From the NCBI RefSeq assembly GCF_042453785.1, contig NC_091670.1:37831501-37895500 (forward strand): a DNA stretch of 64,000 bases, given 5' to 3'. Shown piece by piece: positions 26,296-39,871 of the stretch (position 1 is its first letter; each line of letters starts with the position of its first letter). A program made the translations under genes and the position numbers. Under the pieces are notes generated by a model. The model searched no databases, was not told where the DNA came from, and saw only the letters and a list, made by a program, of their open reading frames with translations. Source of the stretch: Malus domestica. Taxonomy: Eukaryota > Streptophyta > Magnoliopsida > Rosales > Rosaceae.

Positions 26296-27250
26296 TGCAT
26301 CCGGATCCTGCTTATAGTTAACAAAAGTAAGAGTAAGAAAAATATGATATATTGTATGTATAAATATCAAATCTTTCTCCCATTTTAAGCAAAATAGTAA
26401 ATTTCTTAAGGTCACACAAAGGTCGTCGTACCCAGTGCACAAGGCTCCCGCTTTACGCAGGGTCTGGGAGAGGTGCATGTCGGCTAGCCTTACCCCATTT
26501 ATGGAGAAAGGTGCAAGAATTAAATATATTTTAAATCCTATTCCTAAAAAATCCAGGAGACCTTTCCATTTAAGCCGAACTGTAGTTTACCCCCTTAACA
26601 CCAAGTGTATAGAATTGGCAACAGAAAAAAAACAACTTCCATCTAAGCACTATGATTGCCAGGTTCAAGATATCAAAAACATCTCGACATAAACGCTCCC
26701 GGCTTAAACCCATAGATATAAACAGCAATTTATATGGCATCAAAGACCCATACTTTTATAGACTACGTTAAAGGTTTAAAAAGATTCAAAAATAAAATAA
26801 AATCTCAGAAATGCATATCAGTCTAAGCTCCCAAGTTCTTCGTGTGGAGTTCTCTGCTCCTTTTTGGGTATGAACTATTTAGCCAAGTAGGCATAAAAAT
26901 ACCATTTATGCAATTTGGTCAAATTTTAGACAGTTTCCAGCAAAACCCAACTACTCAAAATTTAAAAAGGAACCCAAGAAATGATTGAAGCAATATTATA
27001 CACAAGTTATGCAAGTCCAAGAAACCCATTTGATCAAACTAACCAGATAAAAAGAAACAAAATTACAATCAAATTTTGGATTAAAAACTACCTGAACAGC
27101 TACAGACGCAAGGCCAAACCCTAGAGCTTCGAGGTGCAGAGACGATCAGAGAGAAAGGAGCAGTCTTTCTTCCTTCCCCACTGCTGCCGCCACTTTCTCT
27201 CTCTAAAAACCAACTGGAAATTGTAGAGAGAGAGAGAGAGAGGGAGAGTG
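26296..27250 (-). promoter_or_regulatory. 5' UTR exons and leader intron of the MEI2-like gene
   Basis: A donor CAG|GTAGTT ends the first UTR exon at 27092. The acceptor precedes 26307, giving a leader intron 26308-27091. The first exon carries a GA microsatellite (27222-27246) near the probable transcription start. The leader intron contains the SINE-like sequence at 26424-26510. Confidence 0.6.
26424..26510 (+). repeat. SINE-like repeat fragment in the MEI2-like leader intron
   Basis: Contains GTACCCAGTGCACAAGGCTC, then CCGCTTTACGCAGGGTCTGG, then GAGAGGTGCATGTCGGCTAG and CCTTACCCC. This phrase is a widely dispersed plant retroposon, which I associate with Au-type SINEs, but I am not certain of the family. 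Part of it is also at 3998-4050. Confidence 0.5.
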
Positions 27251-27399
27251 ATGATGATTGGATTATAAAAGGGGAAAAAAAAAAAAGTTGCAGAGAATGA
27301 TTGAGAGAGGGAGAATGGGTTTGGGTCTGGATTTTGGGTTGTGAGGAAAGGGGGTGGTTGGTTTCAACTTTCAAGAGGTATTTAAATTGATTTTTTGGT

Positions 27400-30070
27400 A
27401 ATCCAACAACATTAATCCTTTTTTTATTGATTAATTTAATTTTGTTTTAAATTGAAACAAAAATAAAAAGCAGAAAAAAACAAAAGAGGGAAAATTACTA
27501 TTTGGTTTGATGCTTATCCACCGTATTATGGCATGATTGTCATACTAAAGTTTTGGGAATCTTTAATTTTGTTGATCAATGAGGAAGGTAAATTTATTAA
27601 TTATGAATAAAGAAAAAGATGAAAAGTGGATAATAATCAGCCATGTCATCATGATATCCTTAGATTTTAAATTAAAATTTTAATAGTGAAAAAGGGCTTG
27701 CAGATCTTAATAAAAAATTAAGACGATTGTCACTTAGTGTAACTCTAACATCTATCGCTTCGTTGGTGACTAATCTAATATCTAATTCTAACATCTATCG
27801 CTAAACCAAAAAAAAAAATATATTGTCACTTAGTATAATGGTATTGATCTTTAACTGTAAGCAAGTAGTTTTAAAGTTTGAATATCGTAAATAGCGAATT
27901 CGATACCAAAATATTATGATCAGCACATATGTAGTTTAGCTTATCCTTCACCTTTTATTATATATACAGTCCTAGTATTAAAAAAACTTTTATCTTTACA
28001 CGTGAGATCCTATAATTGATTCTCAAGTCATCAAGTTGAGTTCTCAGCCCAATCTTATTTTTTATTTTTATTAACAATATTTTAATTTAATATAAATTAT
28101 AAATTCATATTTAAGTGTCGAGGAAAAACATATGGCTCTAACCGACTTGACTATATCTAAATTAATTTAACATGTACGTATAAATAAGTTGGTCGTTTTT
28201 ATTTTTGGATAGTGCTATTCAAACATCTGTTTTTACTTCTCACACATTCTGTTAATTTTTTACTATTAATCATTTTCAATTAATTCGATCTGACAATTGA
28301 AAATTGAAAAATGTATGTAAGAAATAAAAACGTGTGTTCCACCTTTCTTTTCTTTGATTGTTGAGAGAAAGAGTGGGAAATGGGTCGCTCGCTCAAAAGA
28401 AAAATGCAAGAGTTTTCAACTTTTAAGTAATGTAGGAATATTCCACTTGTCATCCAATCACTATGATTAATGGACCTTTTGCTTTGCATAACATATTCCT
28501 TCTCATACCTAACTTTCCCATAATCTAAGGTTAGCGCTATTCCCAGTTTTTTTACCTTCCATGCATCTTTTTAAATATTTTTTTTTTGTTTATTGATGTT
28601 CTTCAATTTATTGGACTTGATGGTCGGAAGTTGAGAAATGTGTATGAATGATAAAAATGAGCGTATGAATAGTGTCATCCCAATCTAAACTCTTCAGACT
28701 CAAATTAGTTTCTCACCATGTTTCATGAACAAAAATCTAATTTATGCATGACCTAAAAGAGAATGGAGTTTATTATTGCGAGGCGAAATTTGTTGCTGAT
28801 GTTTTTACGGTGGTTGGACAAAGTTCTTGATGCTGCTTGTTAGTTGTTGTCTCTTATTGCGCAATCTCGGTTACTTTGCCGTTGGGACTGTTTTTCGTTT
28901 TTGTTTTCTCAAGTGGCGCTTTCGTTGTAATTTTCGGTTTTCTTATAAAAAAAATCATTGTTTGTGTCGTGACCTAAAATCTAGAGAGAGAAAGAGAGAG
29001 GGTGCGACTGAGAGATGAAGAAAGGCTTGAGGAATTCTACGATTTGAATGCCTTGTGCCTTTATTTACAATAAGGTGAAGAGAATAGCTTGCTCTCTAAA
29101 TAATACAAAGTCAAATAAGAAAGATTTTATAGATTCCAAAGGATTTCTACTTTATCTCTACTTAAAATTTACACAATCACACAATGGAAAATACTAATTA
29201 GAATAGTTTGATTTCATTTTTAATTTTGCAGACTAAAAAGAAAATAACATGTTTCCTTCTAGGGTTTATGCAACTTTAATTTCTTAAAAAGCACACAATT
29301 TGTTTTGTCAAAACAATAAGTTGAGCAAATCATGGCTGCATGAGTTTTGAGTACACACGTTTGATGGTTTTAAAAGGAAACTTCCCTTAAAAGGATACGT
29401 ATTTAGTAAAAGTTAACTTTCAATTTTCCCATGATGTCTCTTGACTCAAAGCCTAAAGAGACTCTTTAGTTCCAAGATGAACACAAAGAAAGCGATCGTG
29501 CACTTACTTGCAATCCAAGCATAAATTAATTAGGGTTTGATAGAGCCCCATTCGTTCTCCTAATCCTTCCCCTTTTGCTTGGACAGTTTCCTAATTTTTT
29601 TTGTATGATGAAACATTTATGTTCCGAATCTCGAATTCACGCAACAGACAACCTATGATGTGTTTAGGGTTCCCCAAATAGGTGACAAGGTGAAAACTTA
29701 AAATTGTCCATGTTCGAATGGGCACTGATGCAGAGCATGTGAATTTACTTGGTACGTATGTTTTGTGGGTGGTTCACGACTCCAGCCTTGTATGGAAAAT
29801 GTTGCTTGTTGTTACACAAGTTTTGGTCGCTACGACACCAAAATTTCATGTGACCTTAATTTTGCCGTAGCCATCATCATGACCTACACTATTTGTATTT
29901 ATCTTTCTCATCTATTTGTAATTCACAATCTTAAGATAACTTTTCTCGGATGATTTATTTGTTTGATCTTTTATTTTGGTCAATAGCGTTTACAAGAAGT
30001 ATGTGACTCATTCGACAAAAAAAAAGCATGTGACTCTTCAATTTGTAATTCAACACTTGAAAACAAAAAA
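27400..30070. other. Repeat-rich gene desert, no gene recognised
   Basis: AT-rich sequence. The phrase AACATCTATCGCT occurs twice about 45 bp apart (27748, 27790). Short inverted segments at 28205-28345 and 28540-28680 (GCTATTC / GAATAGTG ends) look like decayed MITEs. Small frames at 28827 and 29765 have no recognisable product. Confidence 0.5.
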
Positions 30071-30076
30071 AATTAT

Positions 30077-30386
30077 CTCTACTAATTAATAAAACACTCA
30101 TTGTCAACTAAAATCATATGAAATTACCAGTTTAATCCTCTAATTAAAACATAACATGAATAATAAATATGGAGCAGAAATGTAATTTCAAAAAATCAAA
30201 TTTTACTGTTTTTTTTTTCAAAGCCTTACCTACATGCAATCATAACATATCTCTAATTAAAAATAAAATAAAATAAAAAAAACTTCACACCCCCCACATT
30301 CTCTATCACTATATTCCTCTCTCATTCTATTTCAAAAACAAAAATAAAAAATTTTCTCACACACTTTATGTGTGACCATATGCTAG
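30077..30386 (+). mobile_element. Non-autonomous Helitron, 310 bp
   Basis: Begins TCTCTACTAATTAATA directly after an A. Ends with a small hairpin (CACACACTTTATGTGTG), a short spacer and CTAG, directly followed by T. These are the hallmark ends of Helitrons (5' TC, 3' hairpin plus CTRR, insertion between A and T). No Rep/helicase is present. The 3' three quarters are duplicated at 31176-31415. Confidence 0.8.
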
Positions 30387-30447
30387 TATTGATTATAAAA
30401 AGTAACTGATCTCATTTTCATTTCACACTATCCCTTCATGTTGGACA

Positions 30448-30660
30448 AGGATCCTTTCCGAATCTTCTTTGTGGGGATCCAGAGATTAATCAATCGTGTC
30501 TGTTTATCGTATATCGTGTGACAGTTTTCTTTAAATACTATTCATATTCAATTTTAAATAAATTTTTTAAAATGATTTATAACCACACGATATACAATGA
30601 ACGAACACGATTAATTGATCATCCGAATCCCTACAAAGAGCATCCGGAAAGGATCCTATT
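30448..30660. mobile_element. MITE family B, copy in duplication unit 1
   Basis: Arms AGGATCCTTTCCGAATC (left) and CATCCGGAAAGGATCCT (right) are inverted. The inner parts (ATTAATCAATCGTGT / ACACGATTAATTGATC-like) are complementary too. Confidence 0.7.
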
Positions 30661-31467
30661 CCCTCTGTGTCTTCTTCGATTCGTAGCTTATCCATTTCAA
30701 AAAAGTAAGCATATTATAAACGTTATTACAGTACACAAGGTTGAGGCCCATACGCCATAAATAGCTATTTTAAATAACATTGGTTGGTATGTTCCCTCAA
30801 AGAAAACAAAGCACATCATTCCTAGGTTGCATTAGTAAGTGTATTATCTCGTATCATTTCTTTAATGTCACTTTGGTTGAAATAAAGATTAAAATAAGGA
30901 TGATATTATCCACCTATCTATTTGTACTGCTCACACAATTCTTTCAATTTCTAGCCCTCAGATTAGCTATCCCAATTATGAAGATTTTTATTTTCGTATG
31001 AAACAGATCTGCTGGTTCAAATCATGGGTAACTTCTCCAATGATCATCCAGCTAAATACTAACCTGGAAACCTTGATCCCACTTAGTTGACTGACAATGA
31101 TAAAGGCTTGCGAAACTAAGTAGGGTCTTTTGAATTGAATCTTAAGTAGTCTACCAGTGGTGCGAAGCATCGAATAAAACATAACATGAATAATAAATAT
31201 GGGGCATAAATGTAATTTTACAAAACCAAATTTTACTGGCTTTTTTTTCAAAACATCACCCACATGTAATTATAACATATCTCTAATTAAAAATAAAATA
31301 TAAAATAAAAACTTCATACCCCCACATTCTCTATCACTATCTTCCTCTCTCATTCTATTTCAAAAACAAAAATAAAATATTTTCTCACACTTTGTGTGTG
31401 ACCATATGCTAGTATTGATTATAAAAAGTAACTGATCTCATTTTCATTTCACGCTCTCCCTTCGTGT

Positions 31468-31680
31468 CGGACAAGGATCCTTTCCGAATCCTCTTTGTGG
31501 GGATCCGGAGATTAATCAATCGTGTTCGTTTATCGTACATCGTGCAACCAGTTTTCTTTAAATACTATTTATATTCAATTTTAAATGAAAATTTAAAAAT
31601 GATTTCTAACCGTACGATATACAATAAACAGACACGATTAATTGATCATCCGAATCCGAGAATCCGGAAAGGATCCTATT
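31468..31680. mobile_element. MITE family B, copy in duplication unit 2
   Basis: Same arms as at 30448 (AAGGATCCTTTCCGAATC and ATCCGGAAAGGATCCT inverted). It was duplicated together with the surrounding unit. Confidence 0.7.
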
Positions 31681-32326
31681 CCTTCTGTCTTCTTCGATTC
31701 GTAGCTTATCCATTTCAAAAAAGTAAGCATTTTATAAACGTTATTACGGTACACAAGGTGAAGCCCAGACGGCATAAATAGCTATTTTAAATAACATTGG
31801 TTGGTAGGTTCCCTCAAAGAAAACAAAGCACATTTTTCCTAGGTTGCATTAGTAATTGTATTGTATTATCTCATATCATTTCTTTAATGTCACTTTGGCT
31901 AAAATAAAGATTAAAATAAAGATGGTGTTATACACACATCTATTTGTAATGCTCACACAATTTTCTCAATTTCCGGCCCTCATATGAACTATCCCATTTA
32001 TGAAGATTTTTATTTTCGTATGAAACAAATCTACTGGTTCAAATCACGGGCAACTTCTCCAGTGATCATCCAGCTAGAGCCTAACCTGGAAACCTCGATC
32101 CCACTTAGTTAACTGACAATGATAAAGGCTTGCGAAACTAAGTAGGGCCTTTTGAATTGAATCTTAAGTAGTATACCAGTGGTGCGAAGCGTCGAATAAA
32201 ATAAAGAAAATCAAAAAACAAAAATTAATAAAAATGTGTGGGAGGTAAAAAAAAAAAGTGTAAATAGCACAACCTAAAACCAATAGTCATCTCTTATTTT
32301 CTTCGTCTCTCTCAAGTGGTGCCATG

Positions 32327-32532
32327 AAAAGGAACTGGATCTTCTCCGGACCCAAAGGAACTAAGCCGGAGATCAAATGATCCGTGCCATTAAAATTTGA
32401 TCAAACGGCTACAATTATTAAAACTTTTAGAGGGCCCTATGTTTATAACTGTTGGATCAAATTTCAATGGCCTAGATCATTTGATCATTGAGCTCAATTC
32501 CTCTGGATCCGAAGGGAATCCGGTTCCCTTTC
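32327..32532. mobile_element. MITE-like inverted-repeat element, about 205 bp
   Basis: The left end AAAAGGAACTGGATC and right end GATCC-GAAGGGAATCCGG-TTCCCTT are inverted. Inside, GATCAAATGATC and CCATTAAAATTTGATC pair with GATCAAATTTCAATGG and GATCATTTGATC. Confidence 0.65.
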
Positions 32533-32539
32533 GATTCAT

Positions 32540-33980
32540 GTCAAAAATTACTTCATGTACGCAAGTTGCAAAGTACTAAGTGTTGGGGGACAAAATATTT
32601 TTGTGTGCAGAAAAAAATACAAGACGGTAAGTGACATAATACAATTATTGAAATCTTTTATTTTAAAATTTTCAACTAATTATATTACTATTTAGCGTAA
32701 TGAACCGTACTTCTAACATTCCGAAAAATCTCCCGTGTCGGGAGAATGGGTCCTATTCAAGTTTCAAGTGATGACCGACTGTTCTCAACTCCTTGTCGAC
32801 ACCTTCCTCGACATCGACGTACAAAGTTGGGTTGGGGCGCACACATGCGTGTGGGGTGAGGGAAGCTTTTGTCGCCTATTGCATCATCGCACGGCCACCG
32901 TGGCCTGATCCATCTCCCCCGTCACCCCCGCCAGTTCACACGTACTTCTTGCTTGGACGAGGGATATATTTTGCTTCTATGTACTTGGAAGCATCCATAA
33001 CATAGGGCACTTAAAAGGAAAATACTCCATTCTCCATGTCAATTCGGTTCTCGTCTTTAGTCTTTCACACACTTTTATTTAACATTGCCCGTTAATTTCA
33101 TTTAATTTATTAAATTTAATGATACATAAAAGACATGCATGTGAAAATTAAATTGGGTGTGAAAATCATCTGCTTATATGCTATAATGATGTGAATTTTC
33201 AGTTTCTAATTTTGAATTATAAATTTGAAAAAAAGAAAGTGGAAATAAAAAGATAAAATTGAAAACGAAATAGTATCAAACGGCGGTAAGATATTAAAAT
33301 TAATTGTTGATATTCGCTATGTATAGACACAAAAGAGATAAAAAAAAAATGCAACTCCCCTTACAAGCATTCATTTTTCGGTATGCCAGAAACAAGTTTT
33401 TATACACAAGTGTGATTTTTTTTTAAAATATCCAACCACTTATGTTATGATACTTACGGTACTAGGTCGTGTTTCTGACACACTAAAAAATTTTTGCTTG
33501 TGAGACATTGATCTAAGAATTGGATTTGGCTGCTGCAAATTCAACAGCAGCTGCTGCTTACACTCATTCCCGTCCAGTTTTGATTTTTTTAATCAAAACT
33601 CGGACATGTGTCCAGTCGGAATTGCGTGGAAGTAGCAACTGCTATTGAATTCTTGAGGAGCGAAGTTAAATCCTTACAGACACAAACTCTCATAAGAGAT
33701 GAAGCCCAAAATCATAAAAGCAAATAAATGACGGCCCATTGGGCCATACCAATTGTGTGTAGAACTGTGGCCTTACAAGCCCGTTCACTTTATTTAAAAA
33801 AAAAAAATTAAACAATTAATTAATTTTTATTGGAAAATCAATTAATTAAGAAAATATAAGGGCGTTATTAGCACAGATAGAAAATTATAAATATAAATCA
33901 AGCCCGTAATCCTCGTGTTAATTTGGCTACGGTCATGTTTATGTGAATAAATATATATTTACTTATAAGTTTTAAAATTC
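32540..33980. other. Intergenic DNA upstream of the eL32 gene
   Basis: No gene recognised. A GC-rich patch at 32790-32950 opens a short frame without motifs. An inverted GGCCCA/TGGGCC pair lies at 33733-33746; site II-like words of this kind are common near plant ribosomal protein genes, but this one is far upstream. Confidence 0.45.
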
Positions 33981-33987
33981 TCATTTA

Positions 33988-34181
33988 GAGCTTGTTTGGA
34001 TGTGCTTTTAAAATGACTGAAAGTCTTTTTGGTGAAAATATTTTTTAAACCAATTCTTAGTAAAAATGCAAATAAATCATAAAAAATCATTTAAAGTGTT
34101 TCATGAAAGAGCACTTAAAAGTACTCTCAGCTAGTTTAAAAGTACTCTCAGCTATTTTAAAAGTATATTTAAACGAGCCCT
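33988..34181. mobile_element. MITE family C copy
   Basis: Left arm GAGCTTGTTTGGATGTGCTT, then TTAAAATGACTGA. The right arm reversed reads GGGCTCGTTTAAATATACTT, then TTAAAATAGCTGA. Related copies are at 44277-44516 and, decayed, at 36610-36775. Confidence 0.65.
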
Positions 34182-34356
34182 TAGACAACACTTAAAAGTG
34201 TTTTGGAAACTTAAATCAATTTTTCAAAAAACGCTTTCAGTCATTTTGACATAGCAGAAGGCGCAGACCCAGTTTTCAAACCCAGATCATTTAACCAGGG
34301 TTATGTTAAACCCATTAGCCAAACAGACCAAATTTTAGTCCACCTCCCATATCACA

Positions 34357-34449
34357 AAACCCTAGCAACCCTAATAGCTTCCGCTCTTCGCTTATAAAAC
34401 CAACGTCCCCAGTGTCAATCCGCAGCTCGGCAGCTCAGCAAAACCCTAC
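34357..34449 (+). promoter_or_regulatory. eL32 core promoter: telo boxes and TATA box
   Basis: Two AAACCCTA telo boxes (34357-34364 and about 34442-34449) bracket a TATAAA at 34393-34398. Telo boxes are typical of plant ribosomal protein promoters. A short 5' UTR intron follows: donor at 34457 (ACACT|GTAAGCC), acceptor TTTGCAG ending at 34581. Confidence 0.65.
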
Positions 34450-34594
34450 ACACTGTAAGCCTCTCTCTCCTCTCTCTCTCCCTCGCTCTCGTGTAGGGTT
34501 TCAGATCTGTTTTGTATATTTCTCATATGAATCGATTAGGGTTTAGCTAATACAATTTTAATCTGTTGTTTGGATTTGCAGGAGTTAAGTGAAA

Positions 34595-36265
<1,671 letters not shown>

Positions 36266-38871
36266 GGCTTGTATCTACATTTTGTAGTGAGCATCATTTT
36301 TTTTTGAAATTATAACGAGTTGTAATCCATACTTTGAACACACCGACCATTCGATTTTTTCTGGTAGAATGTTAGCGATTGAACATGGGCGGGAGTGTTC
36401 ATTTGAAATTCAGCATCTTCGTAGTTCATCGGGCATCGAAGTTGAAGTCACTCGTTGCTGTACAAAGTACAAATAAACTTGCGATGGTCGCTGCTAAATT
36501 GACATGGACAATGTTGCTAAATTTTGAATGCAATGGCGATGACAATGAATGTTCCTTAATTTGGATGCGAGTTTTGCCCTGCACCCAAGTGTTTTTACAC
36601 GCACATGTACTTATAAAATGGCAGAAAGCTTTTTTAAAGAAAATATTTTAAGTTTCAAACACCTTTCAAGTAGTTTTTAGGATTCACTTGCATTTTTATT
36701 AAGGATTGATATCAAAAATGTTTTCACCAAATTTTTTTCAGTTATTTTAAAAGTATTTTTAAACGAGCTTTTCATTATTACACAATATATATATATATAT
36801 ATACACACACATATATATGGTGGTTTCTTTATTGTAGTTCTTCCGATAAAGTTTGTAGATATTTGCAATTCTTGTAATATGAGTTTTCAGTTTACACAAT
36901 TGAGTTCTTTTTGTACATGTGTCTGTAATTCTTTGATTCTTCGAGTCCTATCTTCTGTTAATAACTTGGGGAATCCCATATAGATTATGACCCGAATCAA
37001 ATCAATTCTTTTTTGAATCTCTACACGTGCAATTCCCTTACATTCGAGGATATTTTCATATTATTTTGCACATAATTTTTTATACAATCTCGTATTTTTT
37101 GATCATGTAGATTCTTTGAATGATTTTTTGGTTGTGCAAACCAAAGAGAATGATGACCTTGGATTGCACCAAGTCTGAAACCAAGTGGATTTACCGAATT
37201 ATACATTTGTCACAAATTGACAATAGTGTTTATATTTGGTTACAACTAATGTATATTTGATTTTTTTTTTCTGCCGTTCTTATAGGTATTTGTGTAAAAT
37301 TTCTTAGTTATGCATGTGTAATGGCAACATAGAGGAGACGGAAAAATAACTTTTAAAACCCCAAATATTAGCAAATGACTAAAAAAACTACAATTCTTAT
37401 GCTGCATTTGGTTTATGCTGCATTTTCTAAGCCTACATTACATAGAGGAGATGAAAAAATATCCGCTCCCATCGAACTGTTTCTCTCTCCTCTTTCCCCA
37501 TCAAACCCTTTTGCCAAAATCTGCTCCTAGACGGGCTTGTTTGACTTGGAGGTGTTCAACAAGTCGTCCATCTTGCGGCGGAGGGCTATTAGTCTTCGGG
37601 TCTCGTCCTACGCCCAAGTCTCGGCTCACTTCTTCGGTGCCCTTACTTTGTGGCCTCATTGTTACTGTCACCCATATGTGGCCTCATTGTTACTGTCACC
37701 CATAAGCATTTGCTATGAGTGTAGCGACGGCGGCGCTTGGTGGAGATGAGTTTAGGATTGAGATTGAGACTAAGACTGGTAGAGGTCCTCGTTCAAGTCC
37801 ACCACCTCCATCATCATGTCACGGCTACCTTCCTCCTTATAGAAGTTGATTGCTTGAGGCTTTGTACATGGTGGTGGGCGTGTTAGTGAAATATATAAAA
37901 TTCAATTGCTTGAGGTTTTTACGACAAGTACATGGCGGCGGAGGTGTAAATGAAAATTTCGGGTTTGCTGAGAAAAGGGTGTTTGAGAGAGAGTGAGCCT
38001 GAGAGGGTGTATGTTCGATTTAGAGAGATGTAGGTTGGTAATGCTTCACATACCTTGTTGAAAGTAGGAAATGGGACGTGCAATCAACACTGTATTGATA
38101 ATTAATCTAGACATAACCTAAAAATAATTCATCCCGTCTTTCTTTGGTTTCCTCCCCCGTCTCATTTCCCTAATTCTTATTAGCATGATCATAATAGTGT
38201 TTATGACCATCATCTAATCCTGGTCAAAGCATCGAACTTTCTGAAGTTTGCCATCATTTATTTTGCTCTCTCACCTCTCATTCATCAATTAGTTGAGCAA
38301 ATTTTATAGTCTGTTTGGGGTTTTGACTGTTAGGCTTTTCTTTTTTTCATGAACCTAACTCACACTTATTTTCTCTACAAAACAGGATCATATTGTTGGT
38401 GTTTCTTTAAAAAAAGAAAATAGATTAACTTTTATTTTTTTTTGGATTTAAGAGCCATTTTCTTGTTTCCAATCAAATTTTCATCTTTGATAAGAACCAT
38501 ATGAATTTGTGATCGGGGTCTTACTTTCAGTACCAACTCGAACTCTCACAAAGAGTATGACTCGTCACAAACACATTCTTACAAGCGCTCTTTGTGACAG
38601 TTCGTTGTGTGAGTCCGAACTCTCACAAAAGGGTGAGATTCGTCATAAACAGTGAGTTTTGCACACTCTCATGTGAAAGTCCATTACAAGACTTTGGCAA
38701 AAGGATATTGAAGCCACGAAACGAGACCTCTTTGCGTAAAATTTGTGAAAAATGTCGATTGATCTGTAGGCGGGGATGTTAAGTGTCTCCAAACTCATCT
38801 TCAAAGAAACCGAAAAATCTTATTAACAAACAATGTTGTTCAAAAAAAGGCTAAACACTACGTCCATCAAC
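36266..38871. other. Intergenic region downstream of eL32
   Basis: Contains a decayed family C MITE (36610-36775) and an AT/AC microsatellite (36785-36816). A GC-richer patch at 37490-37760 holds a 28-bp exact tandem duplication (37649-37704). The open frames in that patch (37415-37749) show no recognisable domain. No gene is supported. Confidence 0.5.
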
Positions 38872-39462
38872 TTACAATGTCTTGATCTTGTTTGGTTTGT
38901 TCTTCTTTCTATTGTCAGCCTTCACATTTCCAGCCAAAGCCACAGCAGCTACGATCCCAGCACACGCCGCCAACGCCACCACAGGCAAAGACCACTTTGT
39001 CCTCCACCATCCACTCGCCGCCTTCTTCTTTCCCACCAGCTCCTCACTCTTCTTTCTCTTCAGCTCCTCCATTGCCGTCTTCAACGCCAATGACTCGCTC
39101 ATCTTCCACTCCATCTCTCTCTCCTGCGCTTCCATTTCCTCTTTCATTACTTGCAAATCAAGCAACCCAACCGTGCTCCTCTCTATCATCGAATCCAGCA
39201 TCTCAATTTCCGCAAGCAGTTTAGAAACCCCCTTCTCGCTTTTATCGTCATCTCCTCTCCCAGGCATTACGTCGAACACCTTCTCTTCAACATCAGCTTC
39301 GAGTTCTTCCGACTTGTCGTCGTTGTCGAAGTCTGTGGCTTTCGTGTTATCGTTTTCGAGGACCAAATCGAGGTCTTTGGCTTCGATTTCAGGAGCTGCC
39401 TCGGTGTGGTGGTTCTCCGTCGCATGATGATCGGCGGGGTGGACGGTAGCGCGGCTCGCCAT
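38872..39462 (-). CDS. Uncharacterised plant protein, coiled coil plus C-terminal membrane segment, 196 aa
   Basis: Single-exon frame with ATG at 39462 (MASRATVH). The first 90 residues are acidic (EAAPEIEAKD, DNDDKSEELEAD). Residues about 80-145 form a probable coiled coil rich in Glu, Met, Leu and Lys (LLAEIEMLDS, EREMEWKMSE, KTAMEELKRKK). A hydrophobic stretch (LPVVALAACAGIVAAVALAG, about 161-180) lies close to a basic C terminus (NRKKNKPNK). This layout suggests a tail-anchored protein, possibly on an organelle envelope or ER. I do not recognise the family. The long intact frame, the composition and a promoter-like upstream region argue that it is real. Confidence 0.7.
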   Translation of the reverse strand: MASRATVHPADHHATENHHTEAAPEIEAKDLDLVLENDNTKATDFDNDDKSEELEADVEEKVFDVMPGRGDDDKSEKGVSKLLAEIEMLDSMIERSTVGLLDLQVMKEEMEAQEREMEWKMSESLALKTAMEELKRKKSEELVGKKKAASGWWRTKWSLPVVALAACAGIVAAVALAGNVKADNRKKNKPNKIKTL

Positions 39463-39871
39463 TGACAATCCCCTCTGCGAGAACTCAAACTTCAGCTATA
39501 TAACCACTCTCAGAACGATGCCGTTTGGTTCTGAAAGCAAATATCAATTTTGCTATTTAATTCTCCTTTTTTCTTTGGCTCCTCCATTTTTTCTAATTTC
39601 TTTATGCGATCTTGTAACAATATTTCCCAAAAGTAGAGATTTATTAGGCAAAATTGTTTGTTTAGGCTATTATCGTGTTTGGAACAAAACAACAAGGAAA
39701 GACCCGGCCAAACCTGTTCCAAAAACTTTACACAAATAATTTTTTTTAAAATATATTTTTATTGAAAAAATTAACAAGGCAAAAGTCGTTAATTAAACTC
39801 CCGTGCTAATTGAGTCTCATTAGCAATTTGCGGTCAAAATCCAAAATTTTCTTAGCCTTTCGTCAAATGTT

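Larger units (their letters stand above)
30146..32199. repeat. Direct tandem duplication of a unit of about 1.03 kb
   Basis: Unit 1 (30146-31175) and unit 2 (31176-32199) both start AAAACATAACATGAATAATA and both end GTGCGAAGC(A/G)TCGAATAAA, with high identity throughout. Each unit holds the Helitron 3' part, a family B MITE and the same downstream single-copy-like sequence. The duplication start lies inside the Helitron. Confidence 0.85.

Noticed and set aside
38882-39427. Plus-strand frame of 181 codons rich in Ser and Phe
   Set aside because: Composition is that of an antisense shadow. The minus-strand frame has a proper start, coiled coil and membrane segment.
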